From: Aphrocallistes beatrix
Lineage: Eukaryota; Porifera; Hexactinellida; Sceptrulophora; Aphrocallistidae
Assembly (NCBI GenBank): GCA_963281255.1
Contig: OY725493.1
Span: 4,123,857 to 4,187,856 of the forward strand
DNA length: 64,000 nt
Direction: 5' to 3'
Part shown: one piece after another, positions 23,289 to 35,118 of the stretch
How positions within the stretch are numbered: the stretch's first letter is position 1
How the letters are laid out: each line of letters begins with the position of its first letter
Notes under the pieces: model-generated
Told to the model about the DNA's origin: nothing
The model's input: only the letters and a program-made list of their open reading frames with translations
Databases searched by the model: none
Translations under genes and position numbers: made by a program

Positions 23289-24496
23289 TAAGAACTGTCG
23301 AGTAATAAATCAATAAAGTCTTTTATATATATATATTAACATGAAGGATAATGATGATAAAACACTTTAAACCATTGAGTGATAATTAATAACTGTGGTT
23401 TTAATTAACAATTTGTTTTTGTAACCACCTTGCGAATGAATCTGCAGAATGAATAGTCGCATTCATTGTAAAAAACAATCAATCTATGAAACATTGAGGT
23501 GAAAAAAACTGGGGGGTCCTGGGATCATAGGCGCCAAGTGTGGGTACCTGGGGAGCGTGGTGCTGGGCAATGGAGCAGTGGAGGAAGCTGTGGTATGGCA
23601 GGACTACACACAAACTTATAGGTTTACAACTAAACCCTAAAATTATGTTAATTGAGTCTAAACATATATCCCAATTACATTTTTCTTCCATTATAGTCCG
23701 AGATTTTCTTTTCCCTAGATAACAACAATAGCTGTATATCGATATTTGAGCATCTCAAATTTTAAAATTTTTCTGGGGCCTAGACCCCCCCATACCTTCG
23801 CTCGCTCTTGGCCCCCCAGGTTTTATTCTATTTTCCAAAACTTGGCGCCTATGCCTGGGATACTCAGCCCCCCATTAATGGCGCCTATGGCTATGTGAAT
23901 ATTTTCTAAGTATACGCAAAATAATGAAATCACATGCTGCGTAATCTTGATGATTTAGCATAATTGAAAATAGAAGTGTTAGATGCAAATCTACATAAAT
24001 AGCCGCACCTTCACAAAAACTAATTATCTTCCGAAACCTTGTCAGGAGAGAAACCACGGCCGGCAGGATCATCAGCACTCATTTCAATAGTGACTATCCA
24101 ATATAAATATAGTTGTAGCTTGCTCGTACAATACTAATTGTATCGAAAACACTAAAAATGAAAATAAATCCTTAAAAGGCCATCAACTATGTCGCACAAT
24201 TTCTTCATACCTACATATAGTCCAGGAGTAATCGACAAATACTTTAAAAAGGCCACCACAGATTGGATGGGAATGTGCTGCCACATTTCCTGTGTCATTA
24301 AGGGCACATATAATATTCACTCACACACCCAGGAGTTTCTTCAAGCAAGCCCGATATGACTAGTTTGCTAGTATCATTACCTTTCTGCCCAAATGTGACC
24401 ACAAATATTAAACAAATGGAACTAGGTACAAAATTAATTCTCAAATAATATGTTAAATACATATTACTTATGAAATAAATCAAAATCTTCCTCAAC
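23289..24496. other. intergenic; GGCGCC repeat block inside
   Basis: Positions about 23500-23880 carry GC-rich sequence with ATAGGCGCCAAGTG at one side and ACTTGGCGCCTATG at the other, an inverted repeat that marks a MITE-like insertion. The rest shows no gene. The 3' UTR of LSM4 should lie in the last few hundred bases. Confidence 0.5.
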
Positions 24497-24919
24497 TCAG
24501 TTAGAAGTGGCTCGTCCCCTTCCTCTTGGCATATATCCTCCTCTTCCTCCTCTTCCTCCACCTCGCGTACTTGGGCCACCTCGTAAATTTGATCCACCTC
24601 TTCCACCGCCACGGGGTCTATACCCATCCTTAGCACCAACACGTGGTTTTCTAGGTGCAGACATGGTTTGAATGTCCTCTTTAACCATTTCTAACACTTC
24701 ATCTGGTATTCGGATATATTTTATAGTTGTACCGCGTATATAAACTTCTTGAATCCTCCAGAATTTATCACCATCCTTAGAAGTGCATATGACATCACGC
24801 AGGTGGATATTCATCCACGTGTCGACTGCCACCAAATTCCCATTATAAGTTTCTCCAGTTTTTAGTTCCACTAGCATTGGATGCCCTTGAGCCACTTTAA
24901 GTAAAGTTAACGGCAACAT
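24497..24919 (-). CDS. LSM4: U6 snRNA-associated Sm-like protein LSm4
   Basis: LSm4 is a subunit of the heteroheptameric Lsm2-8 ring that binds the U6 snRNA 3' end in the nucleus, and of Lsm1-7, which promotes mRNA decapping in the cytoplasm. The 140-residue product starts [20 protein letters not shown] and has the Sm1 motif (residues 13-44, with D33 and M36-N37) and the Sm2 signature IRG at 61-63. The C-terminus (about 100-137) is the Arg-Gly-rich tail typical of LSm4. Length matches animal orthologues. The start at MLPL is conserved in the family. No intron interrupts the frame. A divergent overlapping frame at 24298-24642 is not real. Confidence 0.96.
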   Translation of the reverse strand: MLPLTLLKVAQGHPMLVELKTGETYNGNLVAVDTWMNIHLRDVICTSKDGDKFWRIQEVYIRGTTIKYIRIPDEVLEMVKEDIQTMSAPRKPRVGAKDGYRPRGGGRGGSNLRGGPSTRGGGRGGRGGYMPRGRGRATSN

Positions 24920-25112
24920 CGATACGAATTACTGAAGTAGCTATGTAAAGAAAAAAGTTATTTCGATATATATAATGAATGGCAGAAATCTCGTAGATGG
25001 AAATTTCGTCCCTCGGAATTTTCATCCCAGGAATTTTCGGTTCTTACCTGAAGTTCCCATGAAAAAAATTTCCAGAGATAAAATTTCTGGGGATAAGATA
25101 TCCGTATATATA

Positions 25113-25588
25113 TACACCAAACGGACAAAAGTATTTTATTATTTCCCCTACAAATACTAGTACTAAATTGGATCTTTTCATGAAGGGTAATACGTTCAAA
25201 TTCAAAGAGATACTAAAATTCTGATTTCAGATTCGCAATGTTCACATTCGAATTAGTCATAGTTGAACAAATCTAATAAATTACCAAACTCAATGAATAA
25301 TATTATCAGCCTGAGCCACTATAGGTAATTCATTGTCATCATGTATAGTGGTTAAAACGGGCGTATGTGGCATAAGATGGCACTGATTGATAATTACGAA
25401 AAATAAGGAATTAATGATTAATTAGAAAAAAACAACTGTGACTAATCCGAATGCGTATTATTCGAATCTGGAATCCGATAGCTGTATCCAATACCGTTTA
25501 GAAGTAATCCTCTTCATGAAAGACTTATTTTAGTACAATTTGTATGGAAAATAATGAAGTTTACAAATACTTTTGTCCCCTTGGTGAA
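25113..25588. mobile_element. MITE of the GGACAAAAGTATTT family (copy A3)
   Basis: The ends ACACCAAACGGACAAAAGTA and the complement ending ACTTTTGTCCCCTTGGTGA are imperfect inverted repeats. The interior, with ATTCGAAT-type palindromes and CCTGAGCCACTATAGGTAAT, matches copies A1 and A2. A Helitron 3' end begins four bases after it. Confidence 0.8.
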
Positions 25589-25591
25589 TAA

Positions 25592-25720
25592 CAAGCGCGC
25601 TTCGCTTGCGCTGCGCGGGTGGCGGATACTTTATATCTGCTGGAGGCGCCCTTTGGGCGCCGGGCTCGCATTGATGAATTATATGGAAGATAACATCTCT
25701 AAATATGTCTGTCCATGGAC
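25592..25720 (-). mobile_element. Truncated Helitron 3' end, subfamily 1
   Basis: CAAGCGCGCTTCGCTTGCGC followed by the GGCGGATAC hairpin, GGCGCCCTTTGGGCGCC and the AGATAACATCTCTAAATATG block. The first stem lacks one CTTG unit seen in other copies. The element stops near 25720. Confidence 0.7.
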
Positions 25721-25781
25721 TTCTAAACTACCTGGACAGTCCACTCTATTTTGACTCTATACCAAGTTAGGCCAGTTTGTA

Positions 25782-26692
25782 TCCTTACTATTAAAACTCG
25801 ATTAATCTCTCTCTCTCTCTATATATATATATAAAGCTGATTTTTGGCATGTCGGAGTCTTTTGGCTATGGCTCCACTAGGTTCTGAGCTCAGAGCAAAA
25901 TATCGACTCATCATGGAATTATGACGTCATTGTCACCTTTTTAAAAGTTAAGCAACACAGTTATTCGAGCATAACTCAGTAATTATAGGAGATAGAAGGC
26001 TGAAATTTTAATAGAATATGTATACTAACATACTTCACATATGATGCAACTATCTTTAAAAAATGATGACTCATCACTTTGTTATAACGTCATCATTACG
26101 CATCAAAAATTTTTAAATTGACAAATTTTGTGATTTCTCAAGTAATATAGATTTTAACACTAAGATAGACATATGTAGAGATGTTATCTCCCTTATAATT
26201 AAACAATGTGATCCCAGACGACCGAAGGGAGCCTGCGGCGGACACAAAGTGTCCGCCGCAGGCTCCCTTCGGTCGTCTGGGATCACATTGTTTAATTATA
26301 AGGGAGATAACATCTCTACATATGTCTATCTTAGTGTTAAAATCTATATTACTTGAGAAATCACAAAATTTGTCAATTAAAAATTTTTGATGCGTAATGA
26401 TGACGTTATAACAAAGTGATGAGTCATCATTTTTTTGATGATAGTTGCATCATATGTAAGATATGTTAGTATACATATTCTATTAAAATTTCAGCCTTCT
26501 ATCTCCTATAATAACTGAGTTATGCTCGAATAACTGTGTTGCTTAACTTTTAAAAATGTGACAATGACGTCATAATTCCATGATGAGTCGACATTTTGCT
26601 CTGAGCTCAGAACCTAGTGGAGCCATAGCCAAAAGACTCCGACATGCTAAAAATCAGCTTTATATATATATATATATAGAGAGAGAGAGATT
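25782..26692. mobile_element. Palindromic (snap-back) Helitron copy
   Basis: A plus-strand 5' end (TCCTTACTATTAAAACTCGA) leads into the usual body, which reaches the subterminal stem GCCTGCGGCGGACAC at 26231-26245. After three bases the same sequence runs back on the other strand to 26692. The arms are about 440 bp each, nearly identical and without gaps. The terminal GCGCAAGC..CTTG module is absent. The axis is exactly the GGCGGACAC/GTGTCCGCC hairpin that normally lies near the Helitron 3' end. Confidence 0.85.
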
Positions 26693-26857
26693 CAAAATTT
26701 TCGAAGAACATAGTCGACAAACATTCTTCACTGCTTCTAAATGATATGATGACATTGTGATACAAAGTGGATTAATAATATAATATGTGTGTATTTTAGT
26801 GAAATAAACTAATTAGTATTTGAGTTTTATTTCAGAAAGTACAAAAGATCAAATGTA

Positions 26858-27060
26858 TACATGCCAACCTGAGCCATGATAAAAGCGGGACTCAGCGTTG
26901 AATTAGGCGGGACGCAATAGAAATGTACTATACATAGAATTAAAAAAGCGGGACATAATGGGGAAATTTCATGTAAAAGCGGGACACTCGTAAAAATAGC
27001 TCAATAGAAGAGTGAAAAAAGCGGGACGTCCCGCCAAAAACGGGACAGTTGGCAAGTATG
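26858..27060. mobile_element. hAT-like MITE (GTTGGCAAGTATG)
   Basis: The ends TACATGCCAACC and AGTTGGCAAGTATG are inverted repeats and the interior repeats AAAGCGGGAC four times. The flanks CAAATGTA and CAAATGGG could be an 8-bp duplication with two mismatches. Confidence 0.65.
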
Positions 27061-28087
27061 CAAATGGGTGGGTGAAGAAATTCACACACTAATAAATATT
27101 CTACAGAGCGTAAATATTTAATAGAATTTTATAAGAATTCTGAAACATACGATAAATACAGATAATTCGACCATGATTAAGGAATACATACTTGTGCGTA
27201 CCCTAGAAAAATCCAGAACAATATTTTTTTGAATTAGAAAAAAGATTAAATATAATTCGATCATTTTCTGCTGACTGAACTTTATTCCGATATGGCTAGT
27301 TATTCAACAAATTTAAATGAAAGATTACATAAATAGACAAATATCATGCTTTTAAGACTTGTGGCTTTCAAATTAAAAATGAATAAAGAAAAGAAGCAAC
27401 GAATTAACTGGATATATACCAAATAGTATATATGTATAATGGAAGTTAAACAAATTCTAAAAAAGGGGAGGAGAACTATCATGTCCGACATCATGCGAAT
27501 AGTTACTATTACTTGAAGTAAACATATTAGAAGGTTTTAAATTAATATATAACTATTAATCATGATTGGTCTATACGATATAATGAATTGATTGCGTTTA
27601 AATATGCAAAATATGGCTAGGGAAAGGCTTTGTGGACAAATTAGACAAATTTCTACTGAGTATTGTGGAAAATCGAAAAGTCAAGTCCCTAATTCAGAAA
27701 CCCTTTGTACTTTGATAAATCTACAGTTACCATGATATTAAATATCATTTATGTCGCACAGTAGATCAAACAATGGCATTATTTCGGTTGACAAATTTTT
27801 TTAGAAAAAGATTAAAGTATAATTTTTAGAGGTTTCTGAGCCCAGACGGAAGGTGGCATAACTAGACCAAATGATTTAAACGATCGATGAACCTAATTAA
27901 CATAATTCATTGGTGTCCAAAGGATTGAAACTTCATTTTTCAGGTAGTGAATGTATATACGCATTCTTGACAAATATTTTAATTACATTAATATTTTGTT
28001 ATTTGATTGTCTTTTCTTTGTCCGATTCCTTTCTGACGCTTTCTAGTACATTTTCTGTCTTATTAGCTATCCTAAACCGCTACAATC
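27061..28087. other. region upstream of the P-type transposase
   Basis: No gene or element end was recognised. It should include the 5' end of the P-type element, but no inverted terminal repeat could be paired by eye with the sequence after 31524. Confidence 0.4.
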
Positions 28088-30654
28088 ATGCCCAATGCAT
28101 GTTCTGCACCAGGTTGTACAAGTAACTATCACCCAACTGAGAGAATGCCTGTATTCACGATGCCACAGAAACCGGATGAGTTGAGACATGCCTGGCTACC
28201 AGCCCTACACAGAGAGGATATAGACGATCTAAAAGTTGTGTACGTCTGCTCCAAACACTAGAAAGGACGAAATCGAAACCACACACAGAGTGCCAAATGG
28301 AGACGGAACTTATCGAGAAATACCACGTAGCCGTCCTAAGCTGAAAGATGGAACTGTATCGACTATACTACCAGGATGTCCTACCATACTATTCAGCTCC
28401 CCACTCCGCCACCAAACGTAGCCGTCTCTCTCTAGACCACAAAGATGACGAACTTCTCAATCAAGCTGTTTCACTAAGTCTAGAGTCAGGATTAGAAGAG
28501 CAGGAGAAGTTCAAGATTCAGAGTTTCCATGATCTACGAGCTAAGTTACCCATTCTATCAGTTTATAATGATTGGTCCACATGGTATCCCGACGAACATA
28601 CATTAATTTTTATGCGTCCTCGTATCGATAATTGTAGGATTGAAGTGAATACGTACATATCAGTAGAATTTGACTTGTCTATAAAAGCATATCATAAGGG
28701 TGAATATTTTCTAGTTCCTCATGTAACTCTTTGTGATATTCGCCAACTTGAATCGGTTTTAAATGATATTTCTATTCCATCATCAGTACACACTACCTCG
28801 GAGGATATTCCCACTAATTCTGATAATTCATCTCATATAACATCTGCTGAAAGTAATATTCAACAGGTTATTGATAACATGTACCATTCAAAATCTGACG
28901 ATGAATTGATTCCTTGCCCTGAGGTTTCTAGACTCCAATTTATTCTTTGCCAGCTTCAGAACAGTCTCGTCCCGAAAAACAGGCGAAGGTATAGCGTACT
29001 GACGCAGATTTTATCTCTCAAAACGCATCTTATTTCCCCAGCATCATATCATTATCTTCAGAGCATGTCTTGCATATCTCTTCCTCATTCCAATACATTA
29101 CAAAAGTTATATTCATCTTTTGGTCTTGAAAATTAGTTCTTCACGTTCCTTTAAGCAAGCTACACAAGCGTTTACTCCAGAACAAAGGCATGTCATTATG
29201 CAAATGGATGAAATTCACGTGAAATCAGACATTTCTTACAAGGGAGGAAGATTGTTTGCTTCTAATCTCGAGCCCGATAATCCGACCAAGACTGTTTTCG
29301 CTATTATGATATCTAGTGTATATAAGAAATGGTCTTGTATCGTCCGTCTACTTCCATGTGCTTCTGTAACAGCTGAGAAGTTATTCAACACGATCAAATC
29401 TTGTATTCATGATGTGGAAGATTGTGGCGTATTCGTTGAAATCATCTCCACCGACAACTATCCTCTTGATGTAAAACTTTTCAAATTGTTCTCAAAACTC
29501 GAGACGCGAGTACCACACCCCTGCGGTTTACACAGAAGTCTTTTTCTTACCTTTGACTTTGTACACATTCTTAAAACTATTCGTAATAATTGGTTAAATC
29601 TACAATGTGATTCTCCTATCCTGATTTGAATTGTATTTCTATCGACCAATGCGCGTATCTCTGAAAATATGTCATACTTCTTTTCGTGATGTACGTATGC
29701 TATATAATTCTGAAAGAGATAGCTTAGCTAAACTTGCTCCACGTTTGACATCTAAATCTTGTTATCCTTCCAATCTTGAACGTCAGAATGTTAAATTAGT
29801 CCTGAAGGTGTTCTTGAATCAACAATTGCTGCTTTAGCGATCCAGAATGAGACACGTACTCCTGCATTTAAATCTAACACTTCTGATTTCGTTGGGATTC
29901 TCCTATCTCTCTGGAAGATATTCAATGTCAATACTCCCTACAAACATATTGGCTTGAGTGACCCGATGTCTAAACCAATGGCATTCAATGATGACCGCTT
30001 TATCTTCCTGACTCGAATTGTCTACTGGCTTGAGGCTTGGCAGTCTCTGCCTGAGAAAGGTGGCAAATTAAGCAAGCAGACATTCACCAGTTTCAAACAT
30101 GCATGCCTCGTGTTACCACAGACAGCAAATTTTCTAACTGAGAACTTGGCTTTTCATATCTACAAGCGCGCTTCGCTTGCTTGCGCTGCGCGGCTGGCGG
30201 ACACTTTGTGTCCGCCGCAGGCTCCCTTCGGTCGTCTGGGATCACATTGTTTAATTAGAAGGGAGATATCATCTCTAAATATGTCCATCTTAGTTTTAAA
30301 ATCGATATCATTCGAAAAAACACCAAATTTGTCAATTTTTAAAATTTTGATGAGTAATGATGACGTCATAGCAAAGTGATGAGTCATCATTTTTTGATGA
30401 TAGTTGCATCATATGTGAGGTATGTCAGTATACAGAATCTATTAAAATTTCAGCTTTCTATCTCCTATAATGGCTGAGTTATGCTCGAATAACTCTGTTG
30501 CTTAACTTTTAAAAATGTGACAATGACGTCATAATTCCACGATGAGTCGACATTTTGCTCTGAGCTCAGAACTTACTGGAGCCATAGCCAAAAAACTCCC
30601 ACATGCCAAAAATCAGCTTTCTGTGCCTGGCAGTTTCTTCAATCAATTCGTTAC

Positions 30655-30691
<37 letters not shown>

Positions 30692-31524
30692 CACAAACAA
30701 TAATCGAGTTTTAATAGTAAGGATTAACATCTTTCCTACAGACCGATCCATTGGAACACCATTTGGACTGTACCGTATAAATGTCAGGAGCTAATTATCA
30801 TGTTACATACCTTCAGATATTAGAATCAGAGCGCCGTCTCAAAGTTTCCAATATCTTAAGCTTGTTTTCTAATCAGACGTGTCTAGTACCTCTTTACAAG
30901 GGTTCATTCAATCACTTTCATCATCGGATAGCCTAGATTCTAGCAGTGAAGTCGACCTAGATCCATTCTTGAGTGCCATTTCAGATTTGTCCGCTATCGA
31001 ATGTAGTTTCCATTATCCAAGTCCTTCAATCCTTGGCGTTTATTGCTGGGTATTCAGTGCATCAATACATAAAACGTAGTCAACCGTGTCGTATATGCCG
31101 AGATATCTTAACTATTGAAAGAGACCTACTTGTAGATGAACCCAATGCTATATCTCAGTTCAAGCTGTTAGAACTCTCCGATCGTGGAGGTTTGAAATAC
31201 CCATCTGAGTTAGTCTTAGAATCTATTATTTCTGCTTGGAAGATCTTTATTTGCATAGAAAATGATAGCGAACTAATGGAGATCTTTGTTAGAGGTCTAT
31301 CTAGGAAAATCATTGTCGATTTATCCATGAATGTAATATTAGACGCCCGTGACTATCAATTTTGGAGAGAACAATCTTCGTCTTGTGGTGTAAGTGGTTT
31401 CTTTATCCTTCAGAAGCTTATATTCGTAGCTGGGAATTGTTTTTTAGCAAATAAGGCTAAAAATTACAATTCGATGATGATTTCCAAAGGTACCGAAAAG
31501 CGAAAGTTGAAGAAATTTGATTAA
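28088..31524 (+). pseudogene. P-element-type THAP transposase pseudogene
   Basis: The start MPNACSAPGCTSNYHPTERM opens a THAP zinc finger (C5, C10, later W and VCSKH), stopped by a TAG at 28259. A shifted frame continues to 29136 with a linker that includes KRSRLSLDHKDDELL. The next segment, 29120-29629, holds the RNase H-like core: MDEIHVKSDISYKGGR (catalytic Asp near nt 29207), STDNYPLD and FDFVHILKTIRNNWL. Decayed pieces follow to 30160. A Helitron then splits the gene at 30163-30723. After it come fragments with QTDPLEHH, FGLYR and SGANYHVTYLQILESERRLK and a C-terminal part (30973-31524) with CRICRDIL and RGGLKYPSEL. THAP9 and Drosophila P transposase are the known relatives. It is inactive. 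Confidence 0.88.
30163..30723 (-). mobile_element. Helitron subfamily 1 inserted in the P-type pseudogene
   Basis: The 3' end (CAAGCGCGCTTCGCTTGCTT on the plus strand) is preceded by an A and the 5' end (complement TCCTTACTATTAAAACTCGA) by an A on its own strand, so the insertion is between A and T. It has the full body, TA microsatellite and bZIP-like sites: TGACGTCA at 30361 and 30524, TGAGTCA at 30379. It is one of the more complete copies, about 560 bp, without coding capacity. Confidence 0.9.
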
Positions 31525-32479
31525 TTCATGCTGTATTGATGTCTACCTACTTGCAACCCCTAATTTATTTCTTACTTGTTAATAGGCTATCAAGCAGAGT
31601 ACAAGATGTAGTTATCAGCTGGTGAAAATGACTCGCAATTTGAAGAAGTTAGATACAGTCTATGAACATGCTTACCTTCTGCTAAAACATTGTATTTGTA
31701 ATATTCTTATGATAATATTATGTAGTTTTGCTTATTATTAAATCATTATTTATTTCAATTTAGTATATTTATTCGATAAGGGGTATAAAAACTGAATTAT
31801 CATTAAAATAGTTGTTTAAAACTATTTAGGATGATTTAAACCAACTTAGACACTACATATATCTTGAATTTGCTAATGTCTGCAATAATTCGATACCATC
31901 GGCTACCCCATCCCTGGTCCAAAATTCACAAGTTACTGTTAGGCCTTATGTATAGTAGGCTATGGCCTAGCTTACTTATTCAATATCGTAAAAACAATAA
32001 ATTAATTGCTTTTGATAGCAATTTATTGCTTAATTCCATTTATATATACATTTTTGATTTCGTGACTATGTCAGGACCAGCATTTGGATCCTGCCAAGTT
32101 GAGATATATGATAATGTGTTAGGAAAAATGAGTATGAATGATGGCTAAAAATAATATGTTGGCCATGTGATTAATATTATCTAGTAATAAAATCTAAAAT
32201 AATTTCAATTAAGGCCGAATAGGTATATCCAGGGTTTCATCTAGGCATGCTATGCACAAAAATTTCGAAATATCGATCTAGGCGCGAGAAATTTCAATAG
32301 AATCTCCCATATCGTAATAAAATACATAATCTAGGCGCGTGAAAAAATGATAATTCCATTATAAATCAAACAATGGTCCCCGTATGAAAACTTCAGATTC
32401 GCCTGATATTTACCCAAACTGTATATATGTCAAAATTTGCCAGATATGAGCTTTCAATTCCTTTTGGTTAGAAAGTTAT
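31525..32479. other. intergenic; fragment of foldback F
   Basis: Positions about 31900-31976 (CCATCCCTGGTCCAAAATTC, then TATAGTAGGCTATGG) match the right end of foldback F at 50860-50904. The rest shows nothing recognisable. The transcript end and terminus of the P-type element should lie near 31530-31850. Confidence 0.5.
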
Positions 32480-32718
32480 TAGTCCAGGACCACGGGGGGT
32501 CAACCCCCGTGGTCCTGGACTAATAACTTTCTAATAATTTGAGAAGTATTAACTTTTTTGGTGGTTTTGAGTTCTTGGGAGTCTCTTTGACCAAAATCAA
32601 GCCCATGCCACTTTGGCATGTTTAGGCAATTTTTTATGCAAGCTTAAATATTTTGGGGGCGCCTGAATAATTCGGACAATTCCACATTCAGGAAATCCTA
32701 CTAAATGATCATGTAGAG

Positions 32719-33015
32719 CAGTGGTTCCCAACGGGGGCTCTACCGCCCCCCAGGGGGCGTTTGCTTGCCTCAGGGGGGCGCTGTGGAGGAAGGGGCGATA
32801 AATGAGAATTTATTGTAACACATGTAAACATTGTGAAATCACACCAATGTCAGGGATCACATGTTCCAACTTACATTACTACAAGTACTTAGAATCTTAG
32901 TAAACATATGATAATCACTAATTAAAAACTGGCAATAAATAAAGAAGTAGGGGGACCTTATAAAAGTTGCAAGCACCTTAGGGGGCGTTACAAAGGGAAA
33001 GGTTGGGAAACACTG
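32719..33015. mobile_element. hAT MITE with perfect 8-bp duplication
   Basis: The ends CAGTGGTTCCCAAC and GGTTGGGAAACACTG are classical hAT termini. ATGTAGAG occurs immediately on both sides (32711-32718, 33016-33023). The opposite arm of the foldback has the same site with a single copy (complement of ACTCTACATGATC near 34740), an empty-site control. Confidence 0.92.
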
Positions 33016-33943
33016 ATGTAGAGTGTTGATTAATGCTTATTTAAACTCATGGAATATAGGGAAGCAAAACAAGGGTCACTCGATGGGGTTACTAGGAGGT
33101 TTGAGATTGGAATGTTGCACATTCCTGCGTCGTCAAGGAAAATATTCAGCTCGAATATGGTGACCTCTCAAATTTCTCCAAATTTAATGCTGAATACGAA
33201 TATCAACATTAAAACCTAATTGAGTTATGGCTGGTCCAACTGAGATTGGAAGGGATGGGTATTTACAGTATGTCCCAAAATTATTGGCAATGAATTTTAA
33301 CTTTGTGTAATATTATGCATATGTTTAGGAAGAGTATTATAATTTCAGGATTACTTCATTTCTGAGTTTTCATCTATATATACACTATTTTGAGTGATAC
33401 TATCATACAATGCGGTTAACCAGCACCTTTTCTGGAATGCGAACTCATTTTTTGTCGAAATCTTTTTGAAAATCCCAGTAACTGTCTACCACAGTATAAC
33501 AATGTATTCTTATATACTACTGAATTTAGTTATGCAAATATCTAAGTATGTCTATATATTTTAGTTATGTAATTTTGGAGTATTTGCTAAAGGATTCAGC
33601 AAGATTTAAGTCTGAAAAAATAGTCAGATTTATCAAGGAAAATTTTTTAAAAAATATATAATACGTAGTATAATTGTACTTGAGTTCAATCCTAACTAAG
33701 AGTCCTAATTATTAGTTAAACTATTACTTTAATCAAGGCAAATATAAAATTGTGAATTTTAAGAGCGAAATTACACTTTTTGCATTGACATTTTGTGCTG
33801 AAGTCAATTATACACCTAATTCTGACTTTCAAAGCCTACTACGCGTATATCTTGCTGAATCCTTTAAACAATTCTAAAAAATACAACTAAATTATCTACA
33901 TACATGAATATTTGCATAACTGAATTCAGTAGTATATATTTGT

Positions 33944-34228
33944 AAGCATAGGCGTCGGACCCACCCGGCCACCCGGCATGGGCCGGGCGGCCCTAAGGGG
34001 CTGCCCGGCTCTACCCGGCATCGTCGGTTATGGGCCGGATAGGCCTGGAGGGCCTACCTGGCTGGGTAAAGCTTCCCCGATACATTCCCAAATTCCTAGA
34101 ACCGTGTATCAGGCAGTATTATGTACTATGCCGTGAATGTAGCGCCCCGGAATCGATTGGGCCGACCCCGGAGCCTTCGGGCCGGGCAGCCCCAAGGGCC
34201 GGCGGGCCCATTTCCGACGCCTATGCTT
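33944..34228. mobile_element. GC-rich MITE in the right arm
   Basis: AAGCATAGGCGTCGGA and TCCGACGCCTATGCTT are inverted ends of a block rich in GGGCCGGGC and CCCGGC motifs. The left arm lacks it: TAGTATATAAGAATACATTG is continuous there in complement. Confidence 0.75.
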
Positions 34229-35118
34229 TTAAGAATACATTGCTATACTGTGATAAACATTTACTGGGATTTTAAAAATTATTCAAATAAAATGAATTTG
34301 CATTCAAGAAAAGGTGCAGGTTAACCGCATGGTACGATAGTGTGACTCAAAATGGTGTATATATAGGATGAAAACTCATAAATGAAGTCATTGTGAAATT
34401 ATAATACTATTCCTAAACATATGTTTAATATTACACGAAGTTCATTGCTAGTAATTTTGGTACATAGTGTAAATGCCCATCCTTGCCAATCTTGAGTATG
34501 TTATGAGTGGTTGGACCAACCATAACATTAATTAGCTATTAATCTTTTGTTGATATTCGTATTCAGCGTTAAATTTTGAGAAATTTGAGGGGTCACATGA
34601 CCATCTTCGAACTGAATATTATCCTTGACAACGCAGGAATGTGCAACATTCCAATCTCAAACCTCCTAGTAACCCCATCGGGTGATCCCTTGTTTTGATC
34701 CCCTATATTCCATGAGTTTAAATAAACATAAATCAACACTCTACATGATCATTTAGTAGGATTTCCTGAATGTGGAATTGTCCGGATTATTCAGGCGCCC
34801 CCAAATTATTTAAGCTTGCATAAAAAAATTGCCCAAACATGCCAAAGTGGCATGGGCTTAATTTTGGTTAAAGAGACCCCCAAGAACTCAATACCACCAA
34901 AAAAGTTGATAGTTCTCAAATTTCGCGGTTGACCCCTAAATCCAGGATTTGGTCCTGGACTACATATATAGCCTATCTAGTTCAACGAATTTTTATGAAC
35001 GGCGCACTTATTATTTAGAGTCCCCCTTTCATTAAATTGACCGCCGTATTTTCCTGATCTCTGCGCCTAAAGATATAATTATTTTTTCTAAATTATAGGT
35101 AGGATAGTTTGTTCAAAA

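Larger units (their letters stand above)
32480..34962. repeat. Giant foldback element, arms of about 1.1 kb
   Basis: The sequence from TAGTCCAGGACC at 32480 inward is repeated in inverted, diverged form ending GGTCCTGGACTA at 34962. Matching pairs run through both arms: the GGCGCC..AATTATTCAGGCG block, the TGCAACATTCCAATCTCAAA block, the CAATCTTGAGTATG/TTGAGATTGG region and the ATGCAAATAT/ATATTTGCAT region near the centre (about 33700-33860). The left tip also holds a perfect 29-bp hairpin around GGTCAAC (32471-32531). Two insertions interrupt the arms (32719-33015 left, 33944-34228 right). No open frame of note remains, and the superfamily is unknown. Confidence 0.85.

Noticed and set aside
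24298-24642. Minus-strand frame with a Glu-rich stretch
   Set aside because: It is an alternative frame of the Arg-Gly tail of LSM4.
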